DNA of 64,000 nt from Aureispira sp. CCB-E (GCF_031326345.1 NZ_CP133671.1:2418001-2482000); one strand, 5' to 3'; numbered from the stretch's first letter, positions 32,408-41,719 are shown. The notes: generated from the sequence alone by a model not told the origin. Numbers and translations are program-made.

Positions 32408-34339
32408 ATGGATGGTAAATCTTTGAATATAGCAGAAGATAAAATACAACAGCTCAAACAACTCTTTCCTGAAGTATTCGCAGAAGATAAGATTGATTTT
32501 GATAAACTCAAATTGATTTTAGGTGAAGAGACACTTGCCAAAGAGGAACGCTACGAATTGAATTGGGCAGGTAAATACGATTCTTTTAAAGAGATTCAGA
32601 AGCAAACAACGGCTACCCTTATTCCTGATCCTGAAAATAGTATTGATTTTGATACCTCTGAAAACATCTTCATAGAAGGGGAAAACTTGGAAGCTTTGCG
32701 TGTCCTACAAAAAAGCTATTACGGTAAAATCAAGATGATTTATATTGACCCTCCGTATAATACGGGCAACGATAGTTTTGTCTATCCTGATGACTATACC
32801 GAACGTAGAAGCGAATACGAAGAACGTACAGGTATCAAAGATGAGGACGGCTTCTTGAATAAACAGGATTTATGGAAAAAGAACACGAAAGAGAATGGTC
32901 AGTTTCATTCGGTTTGGTTGTCTATGATGTACCCTCGCTTGTTTTTGGCTCGTAATCTGATGCGTGAGGATGGGGTTATTTTTGTGTCTATTGATGATAA
33001 TGAGGTTGATAATTTAAAATTATTAATGGACATGGTATTTGGTGAAGAGAATTTTATCGCAACTCTTGCAGTTCAACTTAATCCAAGAGGTAGAAACTTA
33101 GATAAATTTATTGCTAAGACCCACGAATCAGTAATCATTTTTGCAAAGAACATGATGGAAGAAACAACCATGTATGGACTTAAAAAAGAAGGGAAAATGG
33201 TTAGTGAGTATAATAAAAATGATGGCAAGAGAGGTGCTTACCGCTTGATAGGTTTAAGAAATCGAAATCAAGCATTTAACCCTACCACACGTCCAAAACT
33301 TTTTTACCCATTATATGTAAGAACATCCGATGGTGCTGTTTCGCTTGAAAGAAATAGCGAATTTACAGAAGAAGTTTTACCCAAAACAGCAGAGGGAGTC
33401 GAAACATGTTGGACTTGGGGAATGAATAAAGTTAAACAAGAAAATCATTTATTAGTTGCTGAAATCTCAGCAGAAAGATGGAGAATATTCAGAAAAGATT
33501 ATTTGTATGATGAAAATGGTAATTCAGCAAAAACATTACCTAAATCGGTTTGGGTAGATAAGGAAATTAATAACGACTATGGAAAAAAATCTGTAAAAAA
33601 TCTTTTAGGTAGTAATATTATGGATTTTCCAAAATCATCTTTCCTTATCGGAAAAATGATAAAAGCATCTACTTCATCTCAAGATATTATATTAGATTTT
33701 TTTGCAGGAAGTGGTACAACAGCTCACTCAGTCTTAAACCTCAATCAAGAAGACAACGGCAATCGCAAATTCATCTGCGTACAAATGCCTGAACCCACCC
33801 CAAAAAACAGCGAAGCAAAAAAAGCAGGTTACGACACCATTAGCCAAATATCCCAAGCAAGAATCAAAAAAGTAATAGAGCAAATCAAAGCCGAACAAGA
33901 AGGTAAACTAGACTTTGACAAAGACCATCCACAAGATTTAGGTTTTAAGTCTTTTAAACTTGCGCCCTCTAATTTTAAGACTTGGAGAAGTGATGCAGAA
34001 GGCGAAGCCTTAGCAGAACAACTAGCCCTATTCCAAAGCCCTTACAAAGAAGGAACAGAGCAAGAGAATATGTTGTATGAGTTGTTGCTCAAAGCAGGTT
34101 TCCCCTTAACTGTTCCCATTCAAAAAGAAAATGTAGAAGGTATTGCTTTGTATATCGTGGATGGGGGCAAAATGCTCTTATCTTTAGAAGCTATTAACGA
34201 AAAAGTATTAGATTATGTCTTGGAAGTGAAGCCTCAACGCTTTGTTACCTTGGACAAGTTGTTTGGTAAGGATGACCAGTTGTTAACGAATACTCGTTTG
34301 CAATTGCAGGAGATGGGGGTTGATTTTCAGGTAATTTAA
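32408..34339 (+). CDS. Type III DNA methyltransferase (Mod)
   Basis: A 643-residue N6-adenine methyltransferase of the beta class: catalytic DPPYNTG at about 114-120 stands before the SAM-binding FAGSGTT (about 430-436), as usual for Mod proteins. An N-terminal segment and a long C-terminal region flank them, and the middle part should hold the target recognition domain. Mod protects host DNA and guides the Res subunit. It is the first gene of a three-gene operon with a 10-bp gap to the HExxH gene. Full length, no frameshift, so probably active. Confidence 0.9.
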   Translation: MDGKSLNIAEDKIQQLKQLFPEVFAEDKIDFDKLKLILGEETLAKEERYELNWAGKYDSFKEIQKQTTATLIPDPENSIDFDTSENIFIEGENLEALRVLQKSYYGKIKMIYIDPPYNTGNDSFVYPDDYTERRSEYEERTGIKDEDGFLNKQDLWKKNTKENGQFHSVWLSMMYPRLFLARNLMREDGVIFVSIDDNEVDNLKLLMDMVFGEENFIATLAVQLNPRGRNLDKFIAKTHESVIIFAKNMMEETTMYGLKKEGKMVSEYNKNDGKRGAYRLIGLRNRNQAFNPTTRPKLFYPLYVRTSDGAVSLERNSEFTEEVLPKTAEGVETCWTWGMNKVKQENHLLVAEISAERWRIFRKDYLYDENGNSAKTLPKSVWVDKEINNDYGKKSVKNLLGSNIMDFPKSSFLIGKMIKASTSSQDIILDFFAGSGTTAHSVLNLNQEDNGNRKFICVQMPEPTPKNSEAKKAGYDTISQISQARIKKVIEQIKAEQEGKLDFDKDHPQDLGFKSFKLAPSNFKTWRSDAEGEALAEQLALFQSPYKEGTEQENMLYELLLKAGFPLTVPIQKENVEGIALYIVDGGKMLLSLEAINEKVLDYVLEVKPQRFVTLDKLFGKDDQLLTNTRLQLQEMGVDFQVI

Positions 34340-34349
34340 TTATTGTGTT

Positions 34350-35069
34350 ATGAATGATTTAGAAGGCTATTATGAAGAACCTATTATGGAAGAAGAAGAA
34401 ACTTCTATCTCTCGTGTAGAAAAGGAGATTGATTATAAAAACTTTCTCATTGAACTTGCTTACCATGAAGCAAGTCATTTTGTTTTTGATCAGTTAATCT
34501 TAAAAATGAATCTAGGATTTACTCCTGTTTGTTCAATGTTTGTTCATGCTGATAAGGAAAATAAAATACTAGAAGGTAAAGTATCCTTATTGGAAAGAAC
34601 TAATAATAAAAGTCCTTATGCTTTTTATAAACAAAATCCTATGCGATTGTATGCTTTTTTACTAGTAACATTAGCAGGTTATACTTCAAGGCTAGTATTT
34701 ATTGATAATGATCCTTTTTTTATTAGTAAGACTGATTTAAAAAACTACACAGATGGTAAATTGTTTTACTATTCCTTAGACATTTTACCAAGAGATGTTG
34801 ATGATGTAAGAAAAACACAAGATTATATTCGAGAGTTTTTAAAAATACAGAGAAATCAGCAAAAAGAAATGATAACTAGTTTAGTAGCTGATATTGAGTT
34901 GTTAATGGAAAAACCTGCTATGAATTTAGCAATTAGATATGTTAAGAACATATTAATCGAAAATAATGGAACTGAAATAATTGGTCAAGAACTAGAATCT
35001 GTAAGATGGAAAACGGATATACTACTAAGTAAAATTTCTTTAGAAGATACAATTTCAAAATACCTATGA
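34350..35069 (+). CDS. HExxH metallopeptidase-like protein inside the type III operon
   Basis: A 239-residue protein with AYHEASHFVF at about residues 37-46, the HExxH zinc motif in the context found in FtsH-type M41 peptidases (HEAGHA). A later segment LVTLAGYTSRLVF resembles the M41 LGGRxAE region. There is no TM segment and no AAA domain. It lies between mod and res and its stop overlaps the res start by 4 bp, so it is made together with them. The usual type III systems have only mod and res. It could process or regulate the enzyme, or be a separate toxin-like component; this is inference. Confidence 0.65.
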   Translation: MNDLEGYYEEPIMEEEETSISRVEKEIDYKNFLIELAYHEASHFVFDQLILKMNLGFTPVCSMFVHADKENKILEGKVSLLERTNNKSPYAFYKQNPMRLYAFLLVTLAGYTSRLVFIDNDPFFISKTDLKNYTDGKLFYYSLDILPRDVDDVRKTQDYIREFLKIQRNQQKEMITSLVADIELLMEKPAMNLAIRYVKNILIENNGTEIIGQELESVRWKTDILLSKISLEDTISKYL

Positions 35070-37762
35070 AGCTAAAATTTAGCAGCACACAAGCATATCA
35101 ATTAGAAGCGATACAATCTATCGTTAATTTATTTGAAGGTCAGCCTTTAAATAAGGGCGATTTTGAAGTATCTTTTGCCGTTGAAGGTAGAAGTCTAGCC
35201 TTGACCAATAAAGGCGTAGGAAACAAGCTGGTATTGTCTCCTGAACAGTTACAAAAAAACTTAGAGAAGGTACAAGAAGAAAACTTTGGTGCAAAGGTGG
35301 ACGACTTCTTGCAACCTTTAGTTTTTAACGATAAAGACAACCAAGAAACTAGTCTTACTATTCCCAATTTCACTGTAGAAATGGAAACGGGAACGGGTAA
35401 AACATACACCTATCTAAGAACCATTTACGAATTGAACAAAGTCTATGGATTTAAGAAATTTGTGATCGTTGTTCCTAGTGTAGCCATACGAGAAGGTACG
35501 CTCAAGAATTTAGAAATTACGCACGAACATTTTCAAGGGATTTATAACAATCCTCCTATTAATTATACGGTTTATGATAGTAAGAAATTAGCCGCCTTAC
35601 GAAGTTTTGCAACTGCTAACAGTATTCAAGTTTTAGTAATTAATATTGATAGTTTTGCCAAAGATGACAACATTATCAATCAAGTACGAGAAACAGGCGT
35701 TAAACCCATAGAATACATACAATCTACACAGCCTTTTGTTATTGTGGATGAACCGCAAAACATGGAAACAGACATTCGTAAGCGAGCGATTGCAAAATTG
35801 AATCCTTTGTGTATTTTACGTTATTCTGCTACACACAGAAATTTGTACAATCTAGTGTACAAATTAGACCCTGTACAAGCTTATGATTTGGGCTTGGTTA
35901 AACAAATAGAAGTAGATGGCATTAGTACAGGAGAAAACCATAGTGCGACTTATATTGAGTTTGAAAAAATCATTAAAAGTAAGAGTAAGGTAAAAGCTCA
36001 ACTCAAAATTTATGTTAATGACAAAAACGGGGTTAAAGCTAAATCTATAAAGTGTCCTGTTGGAGCAGACCTTTATAAATTGTCAAAAGAAAGGGATATA
36101 TACAAGGATGGTTTTATTATTAATAGTATCAATGCAGAATGGGGCGAAATTGAATTTTCTAATGGACTTTTATTAACTACTGGACATACTCAAGGCGGTT
36201 TGACAGATGAAGTAATGAAATTCCAAATAGAGCGTACCATTCAAAAGCATTTTGAAAAAGAACGTCGTTATAAATCTATGGGCATAAAGGTTCTTTCTTT
36301 GTTCTTTATAGATAAGGTTGCTAATTATAGAACCTATGCAGCAGATGGCAGCCCTATCAAAGGAAAGTTTGCGTTGTGGTTTGAAGAGTTGTTTGCTGAA
36401 TATATGGCAAAACCAAGCTATAAAGACCTTTATAAATTTGATGTATCAGAAGTTCACAATGGTTATTTTTCCCAAGATAAGAAAGGAAAAATAAAAGATA
36501 CTAAAGGCAATACAAAGGCAGATAACAGTACCTACAATCTAATTATGAAAGATAAAGAGCGTTTGTTAGATCAAGGTGAACCTCTACGTTTTATCTTTTC
36601 TCATTCTGCTTTACGTGAAGGTTGGGATAACCCTAATGTTTTTCAAATTTGTACGCTCAATGAGAGTAAATCCGATTTAAAGAAACGCCAGGAAATAGGA
36701 CGAGGTTTGCGCTTGCCCGTAAATTCAGAAGGGGAGCGAATTTTTGAAAAGCGAATTAATGTCTTGACCGTTATAGCAAATGAAACGTACGCTGATTTTT
36801 CAGCACAACTTCAAAAAGAAATTCAAGAAGAAACGAGTGTTGATTTTTCAGGACGTATCAAAAACTCAAGGGCAAAAGCACAAATAAAATTGAGTAAGGA
36901 ATTGACCCCTCAAAACTGCCCTGAATTTTTTGAATTGTGGGATAAAATAAAACATCGTACTCGTTATAGGGTAGAATATAAGACAGAAGATCTTATTCAA
37001 GCAGCTGTTGAGGCAATTAAAGGAATGCCGCCAACTAATAAGCCTTTATTAACTGCAGAAACTTATCAAGTAAAATATTCTGATACAGGTATTGAGGGAA
37101 CTAAAACAGACCGAAAGAGTAAAAAAACGGATAATATTAAATATTTAATTCCTGATATTTACGGTTATATTCAAAGTAAGATAGATTTAACAAGAAGTAC
37201 TATTTATGAAATTTTGATTCAATCAGAACGACATACAGAGTTAGAAATTAACCCTCAGTTATTTCTTGATAATGCAATTACTTGTATTAGAGGAGCATTA
37301 AATCAATTGATGATTGATGGTATTAAGTATCATAATATTGATGGTAGTTATTATGAAATGCAGCTTTTTGAAAATGAAGAAATAGAAACGTATCTAAGTA
37401 ATTTATTAGAGGTGAGGAATACGGATAAAACGTTGTATAACTATGTTCCTATTGATAGTAGTGTAGAAGAAGAATTTGCTAAAAATTGTGATGTAGACGA
37501 TAATGTTAAGTTTTATTTTAAATTACCCAGAGGTTTTAAAATCCCAACGCCTATTGGGAATTACAACCCTGATTGGGCGGTTATTTTTGATAATGATAGA
37601 CGTATTTATTTTGTTGCAGAAACGAAATCTAGTACAGATCCTACGAAACGTAGAGTTGCAGAAAATTTAAAAATCGCTTGTGGTGAAAAACATTTTGCTT
37701 TGTTTGAAAAAGATGATGTAAAATATAGGGTTGTAGACAGCATAGAAGGACTACTTAAATAA
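35066..37762 (+). CDS. Type III restriction endonuclease subunit (Res)
   Basis: An 898-residue SF2 helicase-nuclease. Walker A METGTGKT at 106-113, DEAD-like VDEPQ at about 228-232, a later helicase motif region SALREGWDNP and motif VI QEIGRGLRLP, and a C-terminal PD-(D/E)xK nuclease (NPDWAVIF, then ETKSS). It translocates or switches on DNA together with Mod and cuts when two sites face each other. The length is normal and no frameshift is visible. It overlaps the HExxH gene by 4 bp. Confidence 0.9.
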   Translation: MKLKFSSTQAYQLEAIQSIVNLFEGQPLNKGDFEVSFAVEGRSLALTNKGVGNKLVLSPEQLQKNLEKVQEENFGAKVDDFLQPLVFNDKDNQETSLTIPNFTVEMETGTGKTYTYLRTIYELNKVYGFKKFVIVVPSVAIREGTLKNLEITHEHFQGIYNNPPINYTVYDSKKLAALRSFATANSIQVLVINIDSFAKDDNIINQVRETGVKPIEYIQSTQPFVIVDEPQNMETDIRKRAIAKLNPLCILRYSATHRNLYNLVYKLDPVQAYDLGLVKQIEVDGISTGENHSATYIEFEKIIKSKSKVKAQLKIYVNDKNGVKAKSIKCPVGADLYKLSKERDIYKDGFIINSINAEWGEIEFSNGLLLTTGHTQGGLTDEVMKFQIERTIQKHFEKERRYKSMGIKVLSLFFIDKVANYRTYAADGSPIKGKFALWFEELFAEYMAKPSYKDLYKFDVSEVHNGYFSQDKKGKIKDTKGNTKADNSTYNLIMKDKERLLDQGEPLRFIFSHSALREGWDNPNVFQICTLNESKSDLKKRQEIGRGLRLPVNSEGERIFEKRINVLTVIANETYADFSAQLQKEIQEETSVDFSGRIKNSRAKAQIKLSKELTPQNCPEFFELWDKIKHRTRYRVEYKTEDLIQAAVEAIKGMPPTNKPLLTAETYQVKYSDTGIEGTKTDRKSKKTDNIKYLIPDIYGYIQSKIDLTRSTIYEILIQSERHTELEINPQLFLDNAITCIRGALNQLMIDGIKYHNIDGSYYEMQLFENEEIETYLSNLLEVRNTDKTLYNYVPIDSSVEEEFAKNCDVDDNVKFYFKLPRGFKIPTPIGNYNPDWAVIFDNDRRIYFVAETKSSTDPTKRRVAENLKIACGEKHFALFEKDDVKYRVVDSIEGLLK

Positions 37763-37763
37763 A

Positions 37764-37801
37764 AAAAGCTCCAAAGGAAATTAATCTTTTGGAGCTTTTT
37801 T
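37764..37801. terminator. Bidirectional terminator
   Basis: AAAAAAGCTCCAAAGG pairs with CTTTTGGAGCTTTTTT. It ends the restriction-modification operon and the converging integrase remnant. Nearly the same hairpin recurs at 38785-38820. Confidence 0.8.
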
Positions 37802-37805
37802 AATT

Positions 37806-38332
37806 CTAAATGCCAGGAAAATTAGCCCTCAGATCCCCCAAATCAGAAACACCCAATTGCCTCAAATACTCGTCCACTTGATCAAGCGAATTATGGCGCA
37901 ATTGAATCTGCAGTTGCTTGATGTGGATACCAGCTTTAACAGCAGCCACAGCTCCCGTATGCTTCCAGCTGTACACCTTGTAGCGCTTCGTATCAAAATT
38001 TAACTCTTTGAGTAGTTTTCGGTGGCGATCTCCCATCGTATTTTCTCCCATTGGTTTCATATACTTGTGCCCTTTGAATACATATTCATTCGGATTACGC
38101 CCCATAATGCGCTTTTCAACGGTAGGAAAGAAGGCATCAGGAATCGTGATATACTGGAGCTTTTTATTTTTAGCAATATCAGGATGCACAATAATTTTTT
38201 GTTCCTCTAGCATAATGTCCCCAACCTTGAGCTGGCGCAGCTCTGAGCGAGGTCGAAGGAAACAGTAATAGACACACTGTACAAAAAACTATAATTCAGG
38301 ATCTTTGTTTTTCATTGCTTTTGATAAGTAAT
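37806..38332 (-). pseudogene. Truncated tyrosine recombinase
   Basis: Matches the C-terminal half of the integrase at 38827-39876 closely, with the preceding terminator, over about 530 bp. The N-terminal half is missing, and the codon for a Trp in the intact copy (ELWFF) is TAG here (38289-38291). The catalytic Tyr box (LRHNSLDQVDEYL) remains. A remnant of a former integrase, from a duplication or an earlier tandem insertion. Confidence 0.85.
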
Positions 38333-38463
38333 ATAAAACCTAATAATCGCTAAATCAACCGAATCCTCGTTATGCATTCTTTTTATATTTTACCATGAAA
38401 CTAATAATCGGTTATCATAGTATTATGTATTGTAATTCATTTTATTTTTATAAAAAAAGAAGC

Positions 38464-38724
38464 ATGAAAAAGAAAAAAATCGTAGTACTGGCTTCTATGA
38501 TGTTTCTTGCTACAGTTACTTTTGCTCAAAAAGAACAGAAAGAACAGAAAGAACAAAAGGAACAAAAGGAACAGAAAGAAATGACAGTAAAAGAGTGTGT
38601 TGACAAAGGAATGAAAGATAGATCATTAGGAGAAAAAGTGGTTGACTATTTATTCGAAGGCTCTAGAAGAAATAGAGAAGCAACAATAAGAAGAGGATGC
38701 CAATTAGACAAACTAAAAAAATGA
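38464..38724 (+). CDS. Small secreted protein with KEQ repeats
   Basis: The start at 38464 gives an 86-residue product with a signal peptide (KKKKIVVLASMMFLATVTFAQ), then about six KEQ units encoded by near-perfect 9-bp repeats, and a charged C-terminus with two Cys. An upstream in-frame ATG at 38395 would put 23 odd residues before the signal peptide and is less likely. The function is unknown. It lies between the broken and intact integrase genes, which suggests it is a passenger. Confidence 0.5.
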   Translation: MKKKKIVVLASMMFLATVTFAQKEQKEQKEQKEQKEQKEMTVKECVDKGMKDRSLGEKVVDYLFEGSRRNREATIRRGCQLDKLKK

Positions 38725-38784
38725 ATCGTAACCTTTTAGTTTGTCATAAAACAAGAAAAAGCATCCCGTACTGTACAGAAAATA

Positions 38785-38820
38785 AAAAGCTCCAAAGGAA
38801 ATCAACCCTTTGGAGCTTTT
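38785..38820. terminator. Bidirectional terminator (duplicate)
   Basis: AAAAGCTCCAAAGG pairs with CCTTTGGAGCTTTT. It is the second copy of the hairpin at 37764-37801, part of the same duplicated segment. Confidence 0.8.
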
Positions 38821-38826
38821 TGCATT

Positions 38827-39876
38827 CTAAATACCAGGAAAATTAGCCCTCAAATCCCCCAAATCAGAAACGCCCAGCTGTCTCAAATACTCATCCACTT
38901 GATCCAAGGAATGATGGCGCAATTGAATTTGTAATTGTTTCACATGCACACCAGCTTTAACCGCCATTACAGCGCCCGTGTGCTTCCAACTATACACCTT
39001 GTAGCGCTTCGTATCAAAATTTAACTCTTTGAGTAGTTTTCGGTGGCGATCTCCCATCGTATTTTCTCCCATTGGTTTCATATACTTATGCCCTTTGAAT
39101 ACATATTCGTTTGGATTACGCCCCATAATGCGCTTTTCAACGGTAGGAAAAAAAGCATCAGGAATCGTGATGTACTGGAGCTTTTTATTTTTAGCAATAT
39201 CAGGATGCACAATAATTTTTTGTTCCTCCAACATAATGTCACCTACCTTGAGTTGTCGCAGTTCCGAGCGAGGTCTAAGGAAACAGTAATAAACAAACTG
39301 TACAAAAAACCATAGTTCGGGATCCTTATGTTTCATTGCTTTTGATAAGTAATCAATTTGGCTCTTGGTAAAATAAGTAGCAGGAACCGATTGCCTTTTT
39401 CGGCTCTTAATGTCCTGAATCAATTCTTCCTCATCAATCCATTGTAATGCATTTCTGACATTCTGCAAATAATCATTAAAGGTAGAAGGATTAATATGCT
39501 TATCGGTTAGCTCTTGGAAAAAGTCGTTGATACTTTTTCTTGTCCAGGGTTTTCCCTGCATCCATTCTAGGAAAATAAAGATTTTAGATTTTTTGCAATG
39601 GTAGGTCTTTTTTCTCCAGGTCGGCTTCCTGTTTTCTAAAGCTTGTACAATGATTGCTTTGATTTTTTGATACTGGAGGTTTTTGTATTGTTGAGTAATC
39701 TCAAAAATAATCTCGTCAGCGGCTTTGTAGCGTTGTTTTGTAGTCGGTAAGTGGTTTAATCCTTTGTAGATGCGGATTCGTTTGCCTTTTTCATTGTAAT
39801 AATAAATGAACCATTGTTTGGTTAAGTCTCCAGCGTAATCGTGAAGTTTAGGCAGAATTTTTTTTGCTGTTATCAT
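38827..39876 (-). CDS. Tyrosine recombinase (integrase of right element)
   Basis: A 349-residue recombinase: an N-terminal domain of about 90 residues, core-binding domain (about 95-170) and catalytic domain. Arg in FLRPRSELRQL, box II YSWKHTGA (Lys where Arg is usual, as in many Bacteroidota integrases), then QLRHHSLDQVDEYL with the Tyr nucleophile. It starts about 100 bp from the 3' end of tRNA-Ala and reads away from it, the classic integrase-attachment site layout. It should drive integration and excision between 21636 and 39976. Confidence 0.9.
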   Translation of the reverse strand: MITAKKILPKLHDYAGDLTKQWFIYYYNEKGKRIRIYKGLNHLPTTKQRYKAADEIIFEITQQYKNLQYQKIKAIIVQALENRKPTWRKKTYHCKKSKIFIFLEWMQGKPWTRKSINDFFQELTDKHINPSTFNDYLQNVRNALQWIDEEELIQDIKSRKRQSVPATYFTKSQIDYLSKAMKHKDPELWFFVQFVYYCFLRPRSELRQLKVGDIMLEEQKIIVHPDIAKNKKLQYITIPDAFFPTVEKRIMGRNPNEYVFKGHKYMKPMGENTMGDRHRKLLKELNFDTKRYKVYSWKHTGAVMAVKAGVHVKQLQIQLRHHSLDQVDEYLRQLGVSDLGDLRANFPGI

Positions 39877-39943
39877 ATTGAATTTTTTTCAAAATTCTCA
39901 TACAACAGATAGAATAAAAGATTATTTGTCTAAAATAAAAACT

Positions 39944-39967
39944 AAAAACCTGATTGTCAGGCTTTTA
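39944..39967. terminator. Terminator downstream of tRNA-Ala
   Basis: CCTGA/TCAGG with flanking A and T tracts and a 3-nt loop. On the minus strand it follows the tRNA 3' end by about 10 bp. Confidence 0.65.
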
Positions 39968-39975
39968 GTTGATTG

Positions 39976-39991
39976 GGTGGAGAGTATCGGA
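39976..39991 (+). other. Attachment site within tRNA-Ala 3' end
   Basis: GGTGGAGAGTATCGGA, identical to 21636-21651. It covers the acceptor 3' strand and part of the T-arm of the tRNA, so insertion leaves the tRNA intact. Confidence 0.8.
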
Positions 39992-40051
39992 ATCGAACCG
40001 ACGACCTTTTGACTGCCAGTCAAACGCTCTAGCCAACTGAGCTAACCCCCC
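39978..40051 (-). tRNA. tRNA-Ala (anticodon GGC)
   Basis: A 74-nt cloverleaf on the minus strand: acceptor GGGGGGT/ACTCTCC with the G3-U70 pair that identifies alanine tRNAs, D-arm GCTC/GAGC, anticodon loop CTGGCAG (anticodon GGC), T-arm GTCGG-TTCGATT-CCGAT, and discriminator A. CCA is not encoded. It is the integration target of the right element and probably of the left element. Confidence 0.95.
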
Positions 40052-40194
40052 TTGTTGGGCACGAATATAGAATATAAAAATAAAATTTACCAAATAATTG
40101 GTATAAAATCTACTCTAATAATTGAATTTTGGGCTAAAAAGTTCAGCAGATAGAATTTTTTAGAAAAAAAATGTATTTCTAAGACTTCCTATAG

Positions 40195-40202
40195 TATCTT
40201 TG
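40195..40202 (+). promoter_or_regulatory. Promoter -7 element of rimO
   Basis: TATCTTTG matches TAnnTTTG, 22 bp before the rimO start. Confidence 0.55.
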
Positions 40203-40224
40203 TGCTGCTTAAAAACAAAAGAAA

Positions 40225-41541
40225 ATGAAAACAAGAAGTCATAAAGAAGATAAGGTAAATGTTATTACTTTGGGATGTTCCAAAAATATGGTGGATTCTG
40301 AGGTTATGATGAGTCAATTGCAAGCCAATGAATTTGAGGTAGTGCATGATAGCAACGATGCGGATGCGAATATTGTTATTGTGAATACTTGCGGATTTAT
40401 TGATTTGGCTAAAGAAGAATCTGTCAATACCATCCTTCAATATGCGGATGTGCGTGCGCGAGGCGAGATTGATAAGTTGTATGTGACAGGCTGTTTATCT
40501 CAACGTTATAAAGATAATTTGGAAGAAGAAATTCCAGAGGTAGATGCTTATTTTGGAACCTTAGAATTACCTGCTTTATTAGAAAAATTAGAAGCAGATT
40601 ATAAGCACGATTTAGTAGGAGAACGCCTATTAATGACACCCCCGCATTATGCCTATTTAAAAATATCCGAAGGGTGCAATCGTACTTGTTCCTTTTGTGC
40701 TATTCCTTTGATGAGAGGAAAGCATATTTCTAAATCTATCGAAGACTTGGTGACAGAAGCCAAGAACTTAGCAAAACAAGGCGTCAAAGAGTTGATGTTA
40801 ATCGCACAAGAATTGACTTATTATGGGTTGGATATTTATAAAGAACGAAAACTTGCGGATTTATTGCGTGCTTTGAATGATGTAGAAGGCATTGAATGGA
40901 TTCGGTTGCACTATGCTTATCCTAGTAAATTCCCATTAGATGTTTTTGATGCCATCAAGGAGTTGCCAAAGGTGTGTAATTATATAGATATGCCTTTGCA
41001 ACACGCTAATAATGCCGTATTAAAACGGATGCGTCGTCAAATAACGAAAGAAGAGACCATGAAGCTTATTGAAGAAGCCCGCAAACGTGTGCCAGGCATT
41101 GCTTTTAGAACGACACTTTTGGTAGGTTATCCAGGAGAGACGGAGGAAGAATTTGAAGATATGGTAGATTTTGTACGAGAGATGAAATTTGAACGAGTTG
41201 GCGTATTTCAATATTCTCATGAAGAAAATACATTGGCGTATGATGTAGAGGATGATATACCAGCAGAGGTCAAAGCTGCTCGTGCTTCTAAAATTATGGA
41301 AGTACAAGCAGATATTTCTTGGGAGAATAATTTGGCAAAGATTGGAAAAACTTTCAACGTTTTGTTTGATCGAGTAGAGGGAGAGTTTTTTGTTGGTCGT
41401 ACAGAATATGACTCTCCAGAAGTAGACAATGAGGTACTGGTTAAAACTGAAGGAAACTATGTTCGTATTGGGGATTTTGCAACGATTGAAATCATTGATG
41501 CAACCGAATATGATTTGTATGGAAAAGTAGTCAAGGCTTAA
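40225..41541 (+). CDS. rimO: Ribosomal protein S12 methylthiotransferase RimO
   Basis: A 438-residue radical SAM enzyme that adds a methylthio group to an Asp of ribosomal protein S12. Three N-terminal cluster Cys (about 18, 56, 90) form the MTTase domain, the radical SAM motif CNRTCSFC is at 151-158, and a C-terminal TRAM domain follows. The sequence matches RimO rather than MiaB in its start (VNVITLGCSKNMVDSE). The length is normal for the family. A chromosomal housekeeping gene adjacent to the tRNA target. Confidence 0.95.
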   Translation: MKTRSHKEDKVNVITLGCSKNMVDSEVMMSQLQANEFEVVHDSNDADANIVIVNTCGFIDLAKEESVNTILQYADVRARGEIDKLYVTGCLSQRYKDNLEEEIPEVDAYFGTLELPALLEKLEADYKHDLVGERLLMTPPHYAYLKISEGCNRTCSFCAIPLMRGKHISKSIEDLVTEAKNLAKQGVKELMLIAQELTYYGLDIYKERKLADLLRALNDVEGIEWIRLHYAYPSKFPLDVFDAIKELPKVCNYIDMPLQHANNAVLKRMRRQITKEETMKLIEEARKRVPGIAFRTTLLVGYPGETEEEFEDMVDFVREMKFERVGVFQYSHEENTLAYDVEDDIPAEVKAARASKIMEVQADISWENNLAKIGKTFNVLFDRVEGEFFVGRTEYDSPEVDNEVLVKTEGNYVRIGDFATIEIIDATEYDLYGKVVKA

Positions 41542-41673
41542 AAATTAGACAAAGTTGCTACTAAAGGAATTGTTTTAATTTTTTTATTTCTTGAAAATGA
41601 ATCGTTTAAAATTGATTCTGAAAATCAAGTTTCAAAAACAAAGCAATATATTAGTGCAATAGCTACAATTTTG

Positions 41674-41681
41674 TAATTTTG
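41674..41681 (+). promoter_or_regulatory. Promoter -7 element of accD
   Basis: TAATTTTG matches TAnnTTTG, about 38 bp before the accD ATG. Confidence 0.55.
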
Positions 41682-41719
41682 TTACGGAATTTCTTAACAC
41701 ACATAAAAGACACCAAAAT

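Larger units (their letters stand above)
21636..39991. mobile_element. Right integrative element in tRNA-Ala, about 18.4 kb
   Basis: Bounded by direct 16-bp repeats, one inside the tRNA-Ala 3' end, with an integrase 100 bp from the tRNA. It carries a repressor switch, primase-helicase, repeat blocks, a GIY-YIG-like protein and a type III restriction-modification operon. It has paralogues of three left-element genes but no packaging ATPase, amidase or virion-like genes. No conjugation genes are seen, so it is a satellite, defective provirus or plasmid-like element. Confidence 0.8.

Noticed and set aside
38395-38463. Upstream ATG for the KEQ-repeat protein
   Set aside because: It would place 23 unusual residues ahead of a normal signal peptide; the ATG at 38464 is preferred.
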